Of a stretch of DNA of 64,000 nucleotides, positions 56,101 to 64,000 are shown one piece after another. The position numbers and the translations under genes were made by a program. The DNA is from Allocoleopsis sp036703385 (lineage in GTDB: Bacteria > Cyanobacteriota > Cyanobacteriia > Cyanobacteriales > Coleofasciculaceae), in NCBI RefSeq assembly GCF_036703385.1, contig NZ_DATNPA010000295.1, positions 1-64,000 of the forward strand, written 5' to 3'. Below the pieces are notes generated by a model. The model saw only the letters and a program-made list of their open reading frames with translations, ran no database searches and was not told where the DNA came from. The first letter of the stretch is position 1. Each line of letters opens with the position of its first letter.

Positions 56101-59100
56101 AACCCCTGAGATTCAGCCGCATTAATCTTCTCAATCCCCTCATTAATGACCGACACACGGCGATCCATGATGCCTTGGTCAACTTTCCCCGCCGCTTCGA
56201 TGAGAGATTGTTGCTGCTCTGGGGTTAAGATACTGCCTTTAAATTTAAAATCTGGGGTGTCTACATCTATCTCTAAATCCCCAATTTCCTTTAATAATTT
56301 TTGCGCCAACTCCTGACTAATAGCCCCACTATCAAACGCCTGCATAATCCGTTCTTGGGCAGCATCGGCTTCTTGCTGCATTTTTTGCAAGTCTTCGGCG
56401 CTAGAAACATCCTTAGCGGTTTTGGCGTTATCTAAAAAGTCTTTAATTCCGGTTATTAATTGGTTGTTAACCCTCCTCTGCATGGTAGATGTGTTATTCA
56501 TCCCCGTCTCAATATCTCCAAATAAGTCGTTATACCGAGCTTTTAAATCATCTGGAGAGTCCTTCATTAATTTCATCAAGTCCCCCTGCTGCGTCTTGAG
56601 GTTCTTGATGGTATTGTCACTGCTTAAGTTGGCGTTGTTTTCATCGATACGACCCGCGATCGCTTGGATGTTTTGTAGGTACTTCTCTTGCTTTTTAAGG
56701 TTCTCGTCTAACGCTGCACTTTCTTTATTTAAAGCGTCAACTTGTACTTGCAGCTGAGCTTTTCTCGCCTCTTTAATCTTAGGGTCTTCGAGTTGTTTAG
56801 TTAGCCGTTGTACCGCTTCGTCATTTAACTTAGTTTGCGCCTGTACCGCCTCTCTGTTAGCCTTGGTAACATCGTCAAACATCTTACTGTCTAACGCATT
56901 AGCTCCACGCTTTACTGCGTCTTCTTTGGCTTTATCCAGTAGCTTTTGAGCGTTATCGCTAGCCATCTTACCTTTAGCAGTCTGCCACTCCAGCTTTTTG
57001 CCGTCTAACAGCATCTTCTGGATAAATTCATCCTGTTTTTGGAACGCTTCAGTCATGGGACGCTCCATCATCTCTTGAGCGCCATCCTTGACCATTTTGA
57101 AGAAGCCATTTACTGTACCATCAAGGCTATTAATTTGTTCTTCAAGCTTTCCAAAGGTAATCGCGTTAGCCAGTTTCTTACCTGCGTCACCGACCTTTTT
57201 ACCAAGTTCATCGATAGCTTTCCCAGCCTTACCACCTGTGAATAGGTTTAATACCCCTTTAATGGCATCTCCAGCCAATCTAAAAGGGAGGGTAATTAAG
57301 TTAGCCGCTGTGTTTAATAAAGGGAATACAACCGTATTTAAAAACCCTGTATATTTCTGGGTTTCATCGCGAGTTAGACCAATATACTTGAGTGTTTCGT
57401 GAAGCCAACCTTTATCTTTTTCAACAGGCTTAGCTGTCTCATCTTTAGTCTTACCCAGTTCCTCCCGCATTTTCTGGAGTTCTGTTGTGGTAGTGCTGAC
57501 CTCCTTGCCCGTCTTGGAGAATTCAGACCCTACCCAACCCAGCATTTGCCCAATTTCCTTGAACACCATAAATGCAGTGATGGCAGCGCCAATGGCAACA
57601 ACAATGGGGAGCAATGGTGCTAAGGCTGTCCATAAAGCTGAGATAGCACCAGTTAGAAAACTGGTTGCGCCGGCCGCCATCCCTAACCCTGGAGTAACGC
57701 CATTAATTAATAAACCGGGAAGGGTGTTCAAAAAACCTAGAAATCCCTTAGCTCCACCTTGAACCCCTTTCAGGGAGCCTGCAAATAACTCAGTGGCTTT
57801 TTTGCCAGCACCTAAAGCATTTGTATACCCCCCTTTAATTAAGTCAGGGATAGACGAGATAGCGGTCTTAGCAGCTTCAATGCTGGCTGTAAAATTCTGT
57901 TTACCCCCAGCCACAAGGTCAGTAAGGCTAAACTTACCCGCACCTTGGCGCATGGCTTTGAATTTTTCAGTGAAAGCGGCTAGCCCATCTGTCGCTGCAC
58001 TTAATCCCTTAGCAAAAATATCAGTGAATTTTAAGGTGGATTGAATTGCCCCAGCATTAGATTTCATTGCCATTGTGTTTTTAAACATGGCAATGTTTTG
58101 TAAGTTAATTTCTCCAGTTAAAAAGGCATTTATCTTGCCTAATAACCCTCGTGCCTCGGTATTAACAACGGTAGCCGTTGTATTTTTGGCTTTTTCCTCA
58201 GTATTAATCTCTGTGGCGGTAGAACTTGCGGCTTCTGCGGTGGTGTCAACAGCCGTGGTAGCGGCATGAGCGGCTTTAACTTCAGTGTTAGCCGCTACTT
58301 GAGCCGTGTTTACCTCAACTACCCCATTCACCACTTCCAGGGTTTGCCACTCGTCATCATCAGCGAGGGAAACTGCCGCGTTAGCTGCTTTAACTTCGGT
58401 GTTAGCAGCCGTTGCAGTAGAGTTGGCTTCTACAGCTCCAGTAGCGTAGTCTATGGTGGTAACTGAGGTGTCGTCAGCAAGACTTACCGCTTTGTTTTGG
58501 GCGGTAACAACCGTATTTTCCACCGTGGCTTCAGTGGCTTTCTTGGTGGCAAAAGCTGTAGCGAGTTCTGCCTCTGCTTTGGTACTTTGAGCCAAGGCTG
58601 CCGCTTCAATGCTACGAGTTTCAGCAATCGTGGCAGCGTTATTTAATTCAATCGCCTTCGTTGCCGCCTTATTAGCTGTAACTTGTGCTGTTTGGGCGGC
58701 TTGTTGAGTTCCAATGGCTTTGGCATTAAGTAGGGCATTATTTCCCCCAGCTTCATCAGCGGCGGCTTTGGCGGCTGTTGCGACCGCAGCTTTCTCTGCG
58801 GCAACGGCTTCTAAATCTAAGGCGGCTTGAGTCGCTTGACTGGCTTTACTCCGTGCCAATACAGCCGCTTCTGAAAGTTTAGCCGAACTCACCTCAGCCG
58901 CCGCTGCCGCTTGGGAGGCACGGATACTAGCATTTTTATTAGCTAAGTCGGTGTTATGAGCCAGGTCTTTTGCCGCTTGGTTAGCTTTAGTAGCTTCTAC
59001 CGTTTTTAAATCTGCGGCGGCTTGAGCTTGGGACGCTTTAGCACTTGCTTCATCAGCTAACGCACGCGATCGCGCAGATACTGCTGCCGCTTCATCAGCT

Positions 59101-61589
59101 TCAGCATTCAGTTTGGCATTCACTCCCCCAGCCGCTTCTGCCTCAGCTCTTAGTTCAGCGGCAACTGTTGCCGCTTGGTCAGCTTCGGCAGATAGGGTAA
59201 CTGCGGTGGCTTTAAGTTTTTCCGCTTTTTCGGCTAACTTACTGGCAGCCACTTGGGCTGTGGTGGCTTTGCTACGAGCATCTTCCGCCTGTTTCCCTAA
59301 TGCCGAAGCTTTAGCCGCCTCCTGTTGAGCCGCTACCACAGTGGTCATCACATTGGCACCTTGCTGCTGGATGCCAAATAACCGCATCAGTGCGCCGGCG
59401 TAGTCTTTTTGGTTGACCACCATATCCCGCAGGATTTTGCCCTCATTGAGCAGTTGCCCCGACCACAACAGGGAGGACACCCGTGCCATGAGATACATTT
59501 TCCCCAGGTTGAATAGCATCCCGGTGAAGGTACCCCCAACCTCGGTGAGCTTGTTCAATCCGATCGCGGTAAGTGCTGATGCGGCAATAAACTGCTTCAT
59601 CGGCTCAGGCATATTCTTGAACCGTTCGAGCATGTTATTGAGGAAGTCGATAAAGGGGGTGAGCATGGGTAACATGCGCTGCCCAAACTCTTCCATAACA
59701 CCCTTGAAGCCATTCATCAGCGCCTGAGCTTTCATCATGGTGCTTTCACGGCGCTTGTCAAACATCTTGTCCAGACTGTCGGCACCGGCTGCACTGACCT
59801 GCTCAATGGTTTTCCCCGCACCTTCGATATCCTGTACTAGGCTATAAAACGCCTGAAAGCTGTAATCATTGGCAAAGATTTTCCGCAGGCTTTGAATATT
59901 ACCGCCAGCTTTTTTGTACAAATCTTGCAATACCGGGAGTAAGTCTTTCTGCTGGATGGTGAATTTGTCAATCCGTACCCCCAACTTGTCCAACTCATCT
60001 TGTGCAGGGCCGGAGAAGTTGGTGATGTCTTGTAGCAAATTTCCCAACCGAGTTGCCGCTTCCCCAGGGGGTCCCGTTTGGGTGAGCTTGGCGTAAATTC
60101 CCAAAGTTTGTTCCAAGGGAATATTTGCCGCTGAAGACGCACTGGATAGTTCCCCAATGGCACCGGTGAGGTTACCCATATCCAGCTGACCCACTTCGGT
60201 AGTAGCCGCAAACTGACCTAATACCTTCGCCGTGTCCCGCATGTTGATTTTCATGGGAGCCATTGCGTTGGTAACAGCATTAATGGCTTGGGCTTGGTCA
60301 ATTTGTCCAGCAATAGCGGCTTTCCCGGTCGCCGTCATCAACATATTGGACTTGGCTAAGGTGTCGGCTCCAGCGGACATCGCGTAATAACTTGCCTGCG
60401 CGGCATCGGCATTACTAATGAGGTTCTTGAGTGGGCCACTGGTTAATACCTGCATATTGGCAAACAGCTTCCCAGTTCCCTCGCCGGCAGCGGTGCTTAG
60501 GGTTTGGAGGTACGCCAATTTGTCCTCAACTTGGGCAAATGCTGTAACCGTCACCTTGGCGAAATTCTTTGCCGCTTCAGCATTGGTGAGCAACCCTTCC
60601 CCCACAACACCAATTTGTACGGCAAGTTCTGCCATTGAGGTATCTACCCCCATTGCCTGGAAGGTTTCAAACCCCTCATTTAACCCCTTGAGGCGTAAAT
60701 AGGCATCACGTATGGCAGTTGCCATGCCCGTAAACATCTTTACCTGTTCACGGAAATCTAGAAACTTAATAGTGAGTTGTGCAAGTTCCTTGACCGCCCC
60801 TTTTCCTACTGCGCTTAATGCAGTCGCGATCGTGCGGATGGTTTTGAGCTTGTCTCCAAATAGCATGGTTTTGACACCAAGCTTGTCAAACATCTCCGCC
60901 GCACTTTTGGCTTGGTCAATGAGTTCCGGTAGCTGTTCTTCGGCAAATTCTTTAGTCGCCTCCACGAGGCGATACATATCACCTGCAATGTCGGCAATTT
61001 TGACCCCAGTCCCCAAACTTCCTAGGGTTTTACTTAAGCCTAAAAATACACCGGCGGCGGCGCTACCTGCCGCACCCATACCACTTAACTTATCGGCAAC
61101 ATCGGCGGAAAAATCAGCAACACTTTTGAGTGAACCAATGAGCGGCTTGCTAACCGCGTTTAATACCGCAAAACCTTTACCAACTGCTGACTGGGCATCG
61201 TCAACGTCGTGCCACAGGTCACCCAAGGGACCAAGGACGGTATTAACAAAACTAACTTGCTTCCCCAACCCCAGAGCCGAGGCGGCTATTTTGACAAACC
61301 CTTGGTTGGTGATATCAGTGACTTTGGCAGAAGTAGTAAATGAGGACGCGATCGCGCCTGCCCCATCACCAACTGCGTCAAAGGTATCTTGACCTTTTCG
61401 GAGGGTACCTGTTAACCCTTTAAACGCTTTTTCAAATAACCCCGATTCATCTCTTAATTTGGCTAACTCTTCCTTACCTGAACCAACGCCATCTGCTAGG
61501 CGATCGAATCCATCAGACGCCGCATTAAGAATTTTGGAAAAGCCATCGTCTTTTCCTTGGAAGTTAAGGATTGCGTTGGTTTCAGCCAT
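53100..61589 (-). CDS. tail tape measure protein
   Basis: 2829 residues. The TP901-type core (MAPMKINMRDTAKVLGQFA to FGQRMLPMLTPFIDFL, about 445-645) is typical. It is followed by an Ala-rich helical segment (about 760-1150), hydrophobic helices near ALAPLLPIVVAIGAAITAFMVF (about 1320-1345), five tandem 95-residue coiled-coil repeats (about 1808-2283; DNA 54740-56165) each with DRRVKxHExAIxxI and a DYALD end, and further coiled coil. Tape measure length sets tail length at roughly 1.5 angstrom per residue, predicting a tail near 400 nm. No ribosome site is evident before ATG 61589. Confidence 0.92.
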   Translation of the reverse strand: MAETNAILNFQGKDDGFSKILNAASDGFDRLADGVGSGKEELAKLRDESGLFEKAFKGLTGTLRKGQDTFDAVGDGAGAIASSFTTSAKVTDITNQGFVKIAASALGLGKQVSFVNTVLGPLGDLWHDVDDAQSAVGKGFAVLNAVSKPLIGSLKSVADFSADVADKLSGMGAAGSAAAGVFLGLSKTLGSLGTGVKIADIAGDMYRLVEATKEFAEEQLPELIDQAKSAAEMFDKLGVKTMLFGDKLKTIRTIATALSAVGKGAVKELAQLTIKFLDFREQVKMFTGMATAIRDAYLRLKGLNEGFETFQAMGVDTSMAELAVQIGVVGEGLLTNAEAAKNFAKVTVTAFAQVEDKLAYLQTLSTAAGEGTGKLFANMQVLTSGPLKNLISNADAAQASYYAMSAGADTLAKSNMLMTATGKAAIAGQIDQAQAINAVTNAMAPMKINMRDTAKVLGQFAATTEVGQLDMGNLTGAIGELSSASSAANIPLEQTLGIYAKLTQTGPPGEAATRLGNLLQDITNFSGPAQDELDKLGVRIDKFTIQQKDLLPVLQDLYKKAGGNIQSLRKIFANDYSFQAFYSLVQDIEGAGKTIEQVSAAGADSLDKMFDKRRESTMMKAQALMNGFKGVMEEFGQRMLPMLTPFIDFLNNMLERFKNMPEPMKQFIAASALTAIGLNKLTEVGGTFTGMLFNLGKMYLMARVSSLLWSGQLLNEGKILRDMVVNQKDYAGALMRLFGIQQQGANVMTTVVAAQQEAAKASALGKQAEDARSKATTAQVAASKLAEKAEKLKATAVTLSAEADQAATVAAELRAEAEAAGGVNAKLNAEADEAAAVSARSRALADEASAKASQAQAAADLKTVEATKANQAAKDLAHNTDLANKNASIRASQAAAAAEVSSAKLSEAAVLARSKASQATQAALDLEAVAAEKAAVATAAKAAADEAGGNNALLNAKAIGTQQAAQTAQVTANKAATKAIELNNAATIAETRSIEAAALAQSTKAEAELATAFATKKATEATVENTVVTAQNKAVSLADDTSVTTIDYATGAVEANSTATAANTEVKAANAAVSLADDDEWQTLEVVNGVVEVNTAQVAANTEVKAAHAATTAVDTTAEAASSTATEINTEEKAKNTTATVVNTEARGLLGKINAFLTGEINLQNIAMFKNTMAMKSNAGAIQSTLKFTDIFAKGLSAATDGLAAFTEKFKAMRQGAGKFSLTDLVAGGKQNFTASIEAAKTAISSIPDLIKGGYTNALGAGKKATELFAGSLKGVQGGAKGFLGFLNTLPGLLINGVTPGLGMAAGATSFLTGAISALWTALAPLLPIVVAIGAAITAFMVFKEIGQMLGWVGSEFSKTGKEVSTTTTELQKMREELGKTKDETAKPVEKDKGWLHETLKYIGLTRDETQKYTGFLNTVVFPLLNTAANLITLPFRLAGDAIKGVLNLFTGGKAGKAIDELGKKVGDAGKKLANAITFGKLEEQINSLDGTVNGFFKMVKDGAQEMMERPMTEAFQKQDEFIQKMLLDGKKLEWQTAKGKMASDNAQKLLDKAKEDAVKRGANALDSKMFDDVTKANREAVQAQTKLNDEAVQRLTKQLEDPKIKEARKAQLQVQVDALNKESAALDENLKKQEKYLQNIQAIAGRIDENNANLSSDNTIKNLKTQQGDLMKLMKDSPDDLKARYNDLFGDIETGMNNTSTMQRRVNNQLITGIKDFLDNAKTAKDVSSAEDLQKMQQEADAAQERIMQAFDSGAISQELAQKLLKEIGDLEIDVDTPDFKFKGSILTPEQQQSLIEAAGKVDQGIMDRRVSVINEGIEKINAAESQGLKTAGQAQKERLRQQAEIDKLRVENAKATEARILEAYGAESPQYLKAQQDRRAAERALDKTNYEKRQADADYYTDRRVKTEERAIAKIKSLVDQQKLTEGQGAIATAEREAKINDENVARLKKRLADMSDTTSDAYKDLQAQLEQLETDGVTKRLQIRRQKEDYALERRVKVHQDAIAELQHAETTFMKTQGEVQIATLQKEQEISKERLKLALQRLEEIRKASGENSDVYKDQAREVRALERDIEAKAFQERRAKEDYALDRRVKKHEEAIEKIQAAEQLFLKTQGQAQQETLKQEIAINNERLKLARTRLADIGKRAGVKSDVYQDQLREVNKLERDSLVKRFQLQRSMEDYALDRRVKVHEEAIAEIALSEKLLQRTQFEAGQETLKQELAINAERQVLARKRLEDLRKRAGENSDTFIDQQRALRALEREQIEKSFQLKMQAVVHELEVQQQRITNQVEAQNQAYKAQLNQIDQITAKMQLQQELAESRNTLLQAGVQGLEQQLDGIGKLASDERLSAQLQAVSAQARLDALGKAQAFERDNLKRGEATKKLALDRQKIELQSNKLANQRAIAEENINFRRLQATQKVTAEQVEQHRLALSNLQQQDTVYQNQEENLNEQIAAQAELNQNAREEQDIRQRQAKDGGVMDVLLAKQQEMTAQIEKEKSALEKRNEVNKARNDAYAGQLSILSQTTNSERKQRDIAAAIAAIKLNSLAQQQEGERKVLEMQIKQREAVLEQEKSRIRMMEAENKSRLAEAKERVITAIAEGKSTEQIQARLDALKGYAEASAAIKGAGQALEARGKYEAQLSKYELAGQAAQQIQEGQQAKLELAQNLPIGQQRELKEFIQGEVFNQLGVGWGNIESMGRNAAYNSMAQGYDRRSAFPALTPLEAPKPVDYEALRKDALAQLNEFVVPQRSATPQQAKQVEAEKSRIEALQKTVDAIAKRQPNQLDQQNTFNIHLPAGSSTEQAKSLEEPLIKLQMDIWQGVRKELGL
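54740..56165 (-). repeat. five tandem 285-bp units in the tape measure gene
   Basis: The strings coding EDYALD/ERRVK recur 285 bases apart (near 55045, 55330, 55615 and again near 55885), and translated units of 95 residues share the DRRVKVHEEAI, KTQGQAQ, ERLKLAR and GENSDVYKDQ landmarks. The oldest (upstream) units are most diverged. Confidence 0.8.
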
Positions 61590-61601
61590 AAAAAAAATAA
61601 G

Positions 61602-61642
61602 AATAGAAAATTCGCCTACACGACCAAAGTGTGTAGGCGAAT
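61602..61642 (-). terminator. intrinsic terminator upstream of tape measure gene
   Basis: ATTCGCCTACAC (61610-61621) and GTGTAGGCGAAT (61631-61642) pair perfectly; on the minus strand TTTTCTATTCTTATTTTTTTT follows. It ends the fibre/esterase transcript 20 bases before the tape measure ATG. Confidence 0.85.
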
Positions 61643-61654
61643 AATTACGTGAAA

Positions 61655-62274
61655 TTAGGATTGCATCACAGCTATTACGGCATCTGCTATTGCACGATGC
61701 CCAGCATCAACAGGGTGAATCCCGTCACTGTGAAGCAGCGAAGTACCACCTCTACTCTCCATAAAGCTATACACATCCACATATTTAGTGGAGTATTGTG
61801 CCGCTATTGCTGCCGAAGCTTGACGAAATTGAGCGTACTCCGCATCAGAACCACCAGCAAGCGCCCCTGTTAGCGTCGCCCAAATGCCGGGGCGAACATA
61901 ACTAGGCGATAAAACAAAGATGTCGTTTCGGCGCATACCGTAGGCTAAACGCCCTTCGACAATTTCGCCTAAATCATTTCGGAAGTTATCAACATTCATG
62001 CTGCCTGAATGCCAGCAGTCGTTAATACCACCCATGATAAAGAAGAGCCCAGCGTTGTTACCAAACGACGTAGAAGCACAGCGATCGCGGAAATTATTGG
62101 CAACAGTGGAATCTGATGGGTCGGAGTTTTGCAACGATGTCCCAGCCATTCCTGCATTAATTTCTGTTAATCCCAAGGCACTAGCGACCAAGGTAGACCA
62201 ACGTTTTTGTGGGGTACTGGCATAATATCCCTCAGTGACACTATCACCCAGAAATATTGCTTTCCCCCGATCTA
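61655..62274 (-). CDS. SGNH/GDSL esterase domain, reached by -1 frameshift
   Basis: The catalytic block AIFLGDSVTEGYY carries the SGNH serine, GGINDCWHSG the Asn block and DGIHPVDAGH the Asp-His. No ATG, GTG or TTG exists in this frame upstream of the serine block; the first possible start (TTG at 62191) would remove it. The frame opens exactly where the preceding gene ends at T TTT TTC TAG, a classic -1 slippery site. Expected product: fibre domain plus esterase, about 360 residues, which would remove acyl groups from surface polysaccharide. Confidence 0.8.
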
Positions 62275-62736
62275 GAAAAAAGAGCGCGTTTTGGGGATAG
62301 ACACATTCAGACCAACCGCCGCATTGTCAGTTGCATTAAGTGCCACCGTGCCATCTTTACCTACAAACAAGTAAGCCGTTTTCACAGCCCCACTGGCATC
62401 AGAGCAACTAATTGGCATATTCCAGCCCACATCAGGTCTGCAATCGGGAGGAAGCGTAAACAACACGATAGCACCAAGAGTCCCACTCTTAAGTGTTCCG
62501 GCAATCCGAATAAAATTGCCATCTAGACAATAAGCCAATTCAGGAAAATCAGCACCAGAGTTAACCCAACCTCCACCAATTGTGGTAACTTTTGTCCACT
62601 TGGCACTACCGGGCGCGATCGCGCTTTTGGCAATAGAGTCAAAACTTTTGGTGTCTGGATTCCAAGCGAGTAGGGTTTGATTTTGAAATTGTGTAGGGTC
62701 GGTTTTTGGGGTAATAGAGGAAGCTTTGATTGCCAT
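62272..62736 (-). CDS. tail fibre-type domain protein, 154 aa
   Basis: MAIKASSITPKTDPTQFQNQ start; the beta-rich end (FIRIAGTLKSGTLGAIVLFTLPPDCRP ... YLFVGKDGTVALNA) resembles C-terminal receptor-binding modules of phage fibres. In the normal frame it ends at TAG 62274-62272; by -1 slippage at 62275-62281 it continues into the SGNH esterase. Both products may be made in a fixed ratio. Confidence 0.65.
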   Translation of the reverse strand: MAIKASSITPKTDPTQFQNQTLLAWNPDTKSFDSIAKSAIAPGSAKWTKVTTIGGGWVNSGADFPELAYCLDGNFIRIAGTLKSGTLGAIVLFTLPPDCRPDVGWNMPISCSDASGAVKTAYLFVGKDGTVALNATDNAAVGLNVSIPKTRSFF

Positions 62737-62760
62737 TTTTCTAAGGTTTTAGAGAGATTT

Positions 62761-63489
62761 TTACAAGCCCAGGGTATTGCCTGATTCGTCGGTTAGAGCG
62801 TTTGTTCCATCACTCAATACCGCAGGTTGGTAGGAGTAGTTTTTGTACTGAGCTGACACCGGTTGGGTGTAATTAAAGCTACCCATCCAGCTTGAATTAG
62901 CTGCATCTCCAGCCCACAGGTTAATTAGGATTCTTTGAGGAATACTGGAAGTTTGCCCAAGGTACTCCCGCACCAATTGCCCATCCACGTACCACCTCAA
63001 GGAGTTAGGAAGCCACTCCAATGCGTAATTGTGAAAATCGGCAGTTGCGTCAAACGAGAGGGGTATGAACTCCTCGTGTGTTACGTCATTAATCCAAAAA
63101 TTAGTGCGCAAGGTGTAGGGGTCAAGTCCTAGAATTTCCACGATGTCGTTTTCATCATGCTGCTGTCCGTCAGTTGACCCAGTGTAGGTGAAGAACGAAG
63201 ACATCAATCCCGCACCTGGGGCAGCTTTCATATCAACGCTGTAATACCCATAAGGTTCAACCAGTTGCTCGGTACGATATTCCCCGCTACGGTACGGTTT
63301 TCCAGAAGCTGGATTATTCGTCAGAGTGAGGGTTGTAGTATCACCGGAGAAACTCACGGAGTCAGCAGTCCAACCAACATTAAAGGGACTGCCATTTGTC
63401 CAACCATCACTCTTTGTCCAGCCTGTCCAACCGCTAGAAGCGCCTGATACAGGGGCGGTATCAGACGCTACGCCTTTACCGTAATCTTG
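62761..63489 (-). CDS. GH16-family glycanase domain, start unclear
   Basis: The catalytic motif is DENDIVEILG (E-x-D-x-x-E form of GH16), with SGEYRTEQL, FHNYALEWLPNSLRWYVDGQ and ILINLWAG as other GH16 landmarks. The usual N-terminal strand (SDGWTNGSPFNVGW) lies upstream of the only possible start codon, GTG 63357, and the frame is open back to 63489 without ATG, GTG or TTG. A -1 shift from the preceding gene between 63471 and 63489 would join them. Likely cleaves beta-glucan or agar-like host sheath polysaccharide. Confidence 0.75.
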   Translation of the reverse strand, partial: QDYGKGVASDTAPVSGASSGWTGWTKSDGWTNGSPFNVGWTADSVSFSGDTTTLTLTNNPASGKPYRSGEYRTEQLVEPYGYYSVDMKAAPGAGLMSSFFTYTGSTDGQQHDENDIVEILGLDPYTLRTNFWINDVTHEEFIPLSFDATADFHNYALEWLPNSLRWYVDGQLVREYLGQTSSIPQRILINLWAGDAANSSWMGSFNYTQPVSAQYKNYSYQPAVLSDGTNALTDESGNTLGL

Positions 63490-64000
63490 TTAGAGGTAAT
63501 GGTCTGATTATCAATTACAGCTTTGAAGTAGTAATCCCCAGCACTGAATCCTAGGGCTGACAACGGTGCGCTGGAAGAGAAGTTTCCAGACGCATCTAGT
63601 GCCAAGTTGAAAGTGGCGAAGTTCACATCGCTACCATTAAACCACTGGTATGTGAATGACTTATTGGCATTAGCACTTCCACCGCCTGTTACTGCAAAGG
63701 TAACAACATCATTAGCGGCAAGTGAGGGATTTAGGGGTGACAATGTGGCCGTAATTGCAGGGGTATTGCTACCACCTGATGTACCACTTCCTCGATAGCC
63801 ACGATGGAACCACACGTCAATCACGCCACTCTTAACAGAGCCATCGGCATTCATCACCGTTGTTGCGACTCCTGGCATCCCCAAGAAACTCACCACATAA
63901 GTAGTGCCGGGATAGGTTTCGTCGGGTGGTGCGATCGCGGCAAAGGGTGAGGCATTTTCACTGAACCGAGTGCGAGCAAAGTCAGCCTGCCCTAAATCCA
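63468..64000 (-). CDS. tail fibre/Ig-like domain protein, runs off right edge
   Basis: The frame continues through position 64000 with GQADFARTRFSENASPFAAI and TYPGTTYVVSFLGMPG, so the start is outside the window. The C-terminal part (AITATLSPLNPSLAANDVVTFA ... FTYQWFNGSD ... YYFKAVIDNQTI) is an Ig-like/Big-type beta sandwich often found in fibres. It ends at TAG 63470-63468, next to the GH16 domain in the -1 frame. Confidence 0.65.
   Translation of the reverse strand, partial: DLGQADFARTRFSENASPFAAIAPPDETYPGTTYVVSFLGMPGVATTVMNADGSVKSGVIDVWFHRGYRGSGTSGGSNTPAITATLSPLNPSLAANDVVTFAVTGGGSANANKSFTYQWFNGSDVNFATFNLALDASGNFSSSAPLSALGFSAGDYYFKAVIDNQTITSNKITVKA

Noticed and set aside
60712..61392. 226-codon plus-strand frame opposite the tape measure gene
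   Set aside because: It mirrors the codon bias of the Ala-rich tape measure gene and has no ribosome site or motif; a shadow frame.

Overview
The window reads as one end-to-end mobile genome (no chromosomal housekeeping genes) of a large tailed, siphovirus-like phage of a cyanobacterium, probably maintained as a phage-plasmid. The cyanobacterial signature is direct: the HIP1 octamer GCGATCGC is scattered through coding and spacer DNA on both strands, a cyanobacterial DUF6464-type protein is present, and low-complexity AATTCGGAATT strings of the kind common in filamentous cyanobacteria sit inside a virion gene. Phage identity rests on a Mu Gp28-like large terminase, a small-terminase-like gene, a giant MuF-domain head protein, a 2829-residue tape measure protein and tail-fibre enzymes. 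Plasmid-like maintenance is suggested by a ParA ATPase plus a small partner gene behind a 17-bp perfect inverted repeat.

Layout. 1-13.7 kb (minus strand) is an early/replication block: a C5-cytosine methyltransferase (a complete-looking gene whose frame runs off the left edge), DUF488-PolA fusion, DnaB, a replication initiator/loader-like protein carrying an iteron-like repeat cluster inside its gene, GIY-YIG and J-domain proteins, RNase HII, DUF5131 and ASCH proteins. 14-19.4 kb (minus) holds an HNH endonuclease, ribonucleotide reductase subunits and an archaeal-type thymidylate synthase; it is bordered by small + strand HTH regulators (13.8, 19.6, 21.0 kb). 21.4-34.6 kb is a mixed-strand packaging/head region. 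35.1-51.1 kb (plus) is an accessory block whose genes share the leader CACGAGGTAAC; it contains a hammerhead ribozyme, a frameshifted DndC-like PAPS-reductase-family gene, and the pieces of what is normally one giant N6-adenine-methylase/SNF2-helicase (DarB-like) protein, split into at least four genes, followed by acetyltransferase, DHH phosphoesterase and ParA genes. 51.2-53.1 kb is a small regulatory/antirepressor cluster. 53.1-64 kb (minus) is the tail: tape measure, SGNH esterase, GH16 glycanase and fibre/Ig-like protein, with two junctions that only make sense with -1 frameshifting.

Three dispersed DNA motifs tie the genome together: TGACAACTAATAGTTGTCA palindromes at gene 3' ends that supply stop codons (13 copies), GTGTCACARATGGAACAC-type elements at starts of several genes (likely operators, some encoding tiny leader peptides), and the CACGAGGTAAC translation leader. 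The most notable candidates for new biology are the split DarB-like module with its ribozyme-preceded DndC-like gene, the stop-codon palindrome family, and the predicted frameshift in the SGNH tail enzyme. Function calls were made by reading motifs by eye; no database or structure search was run.
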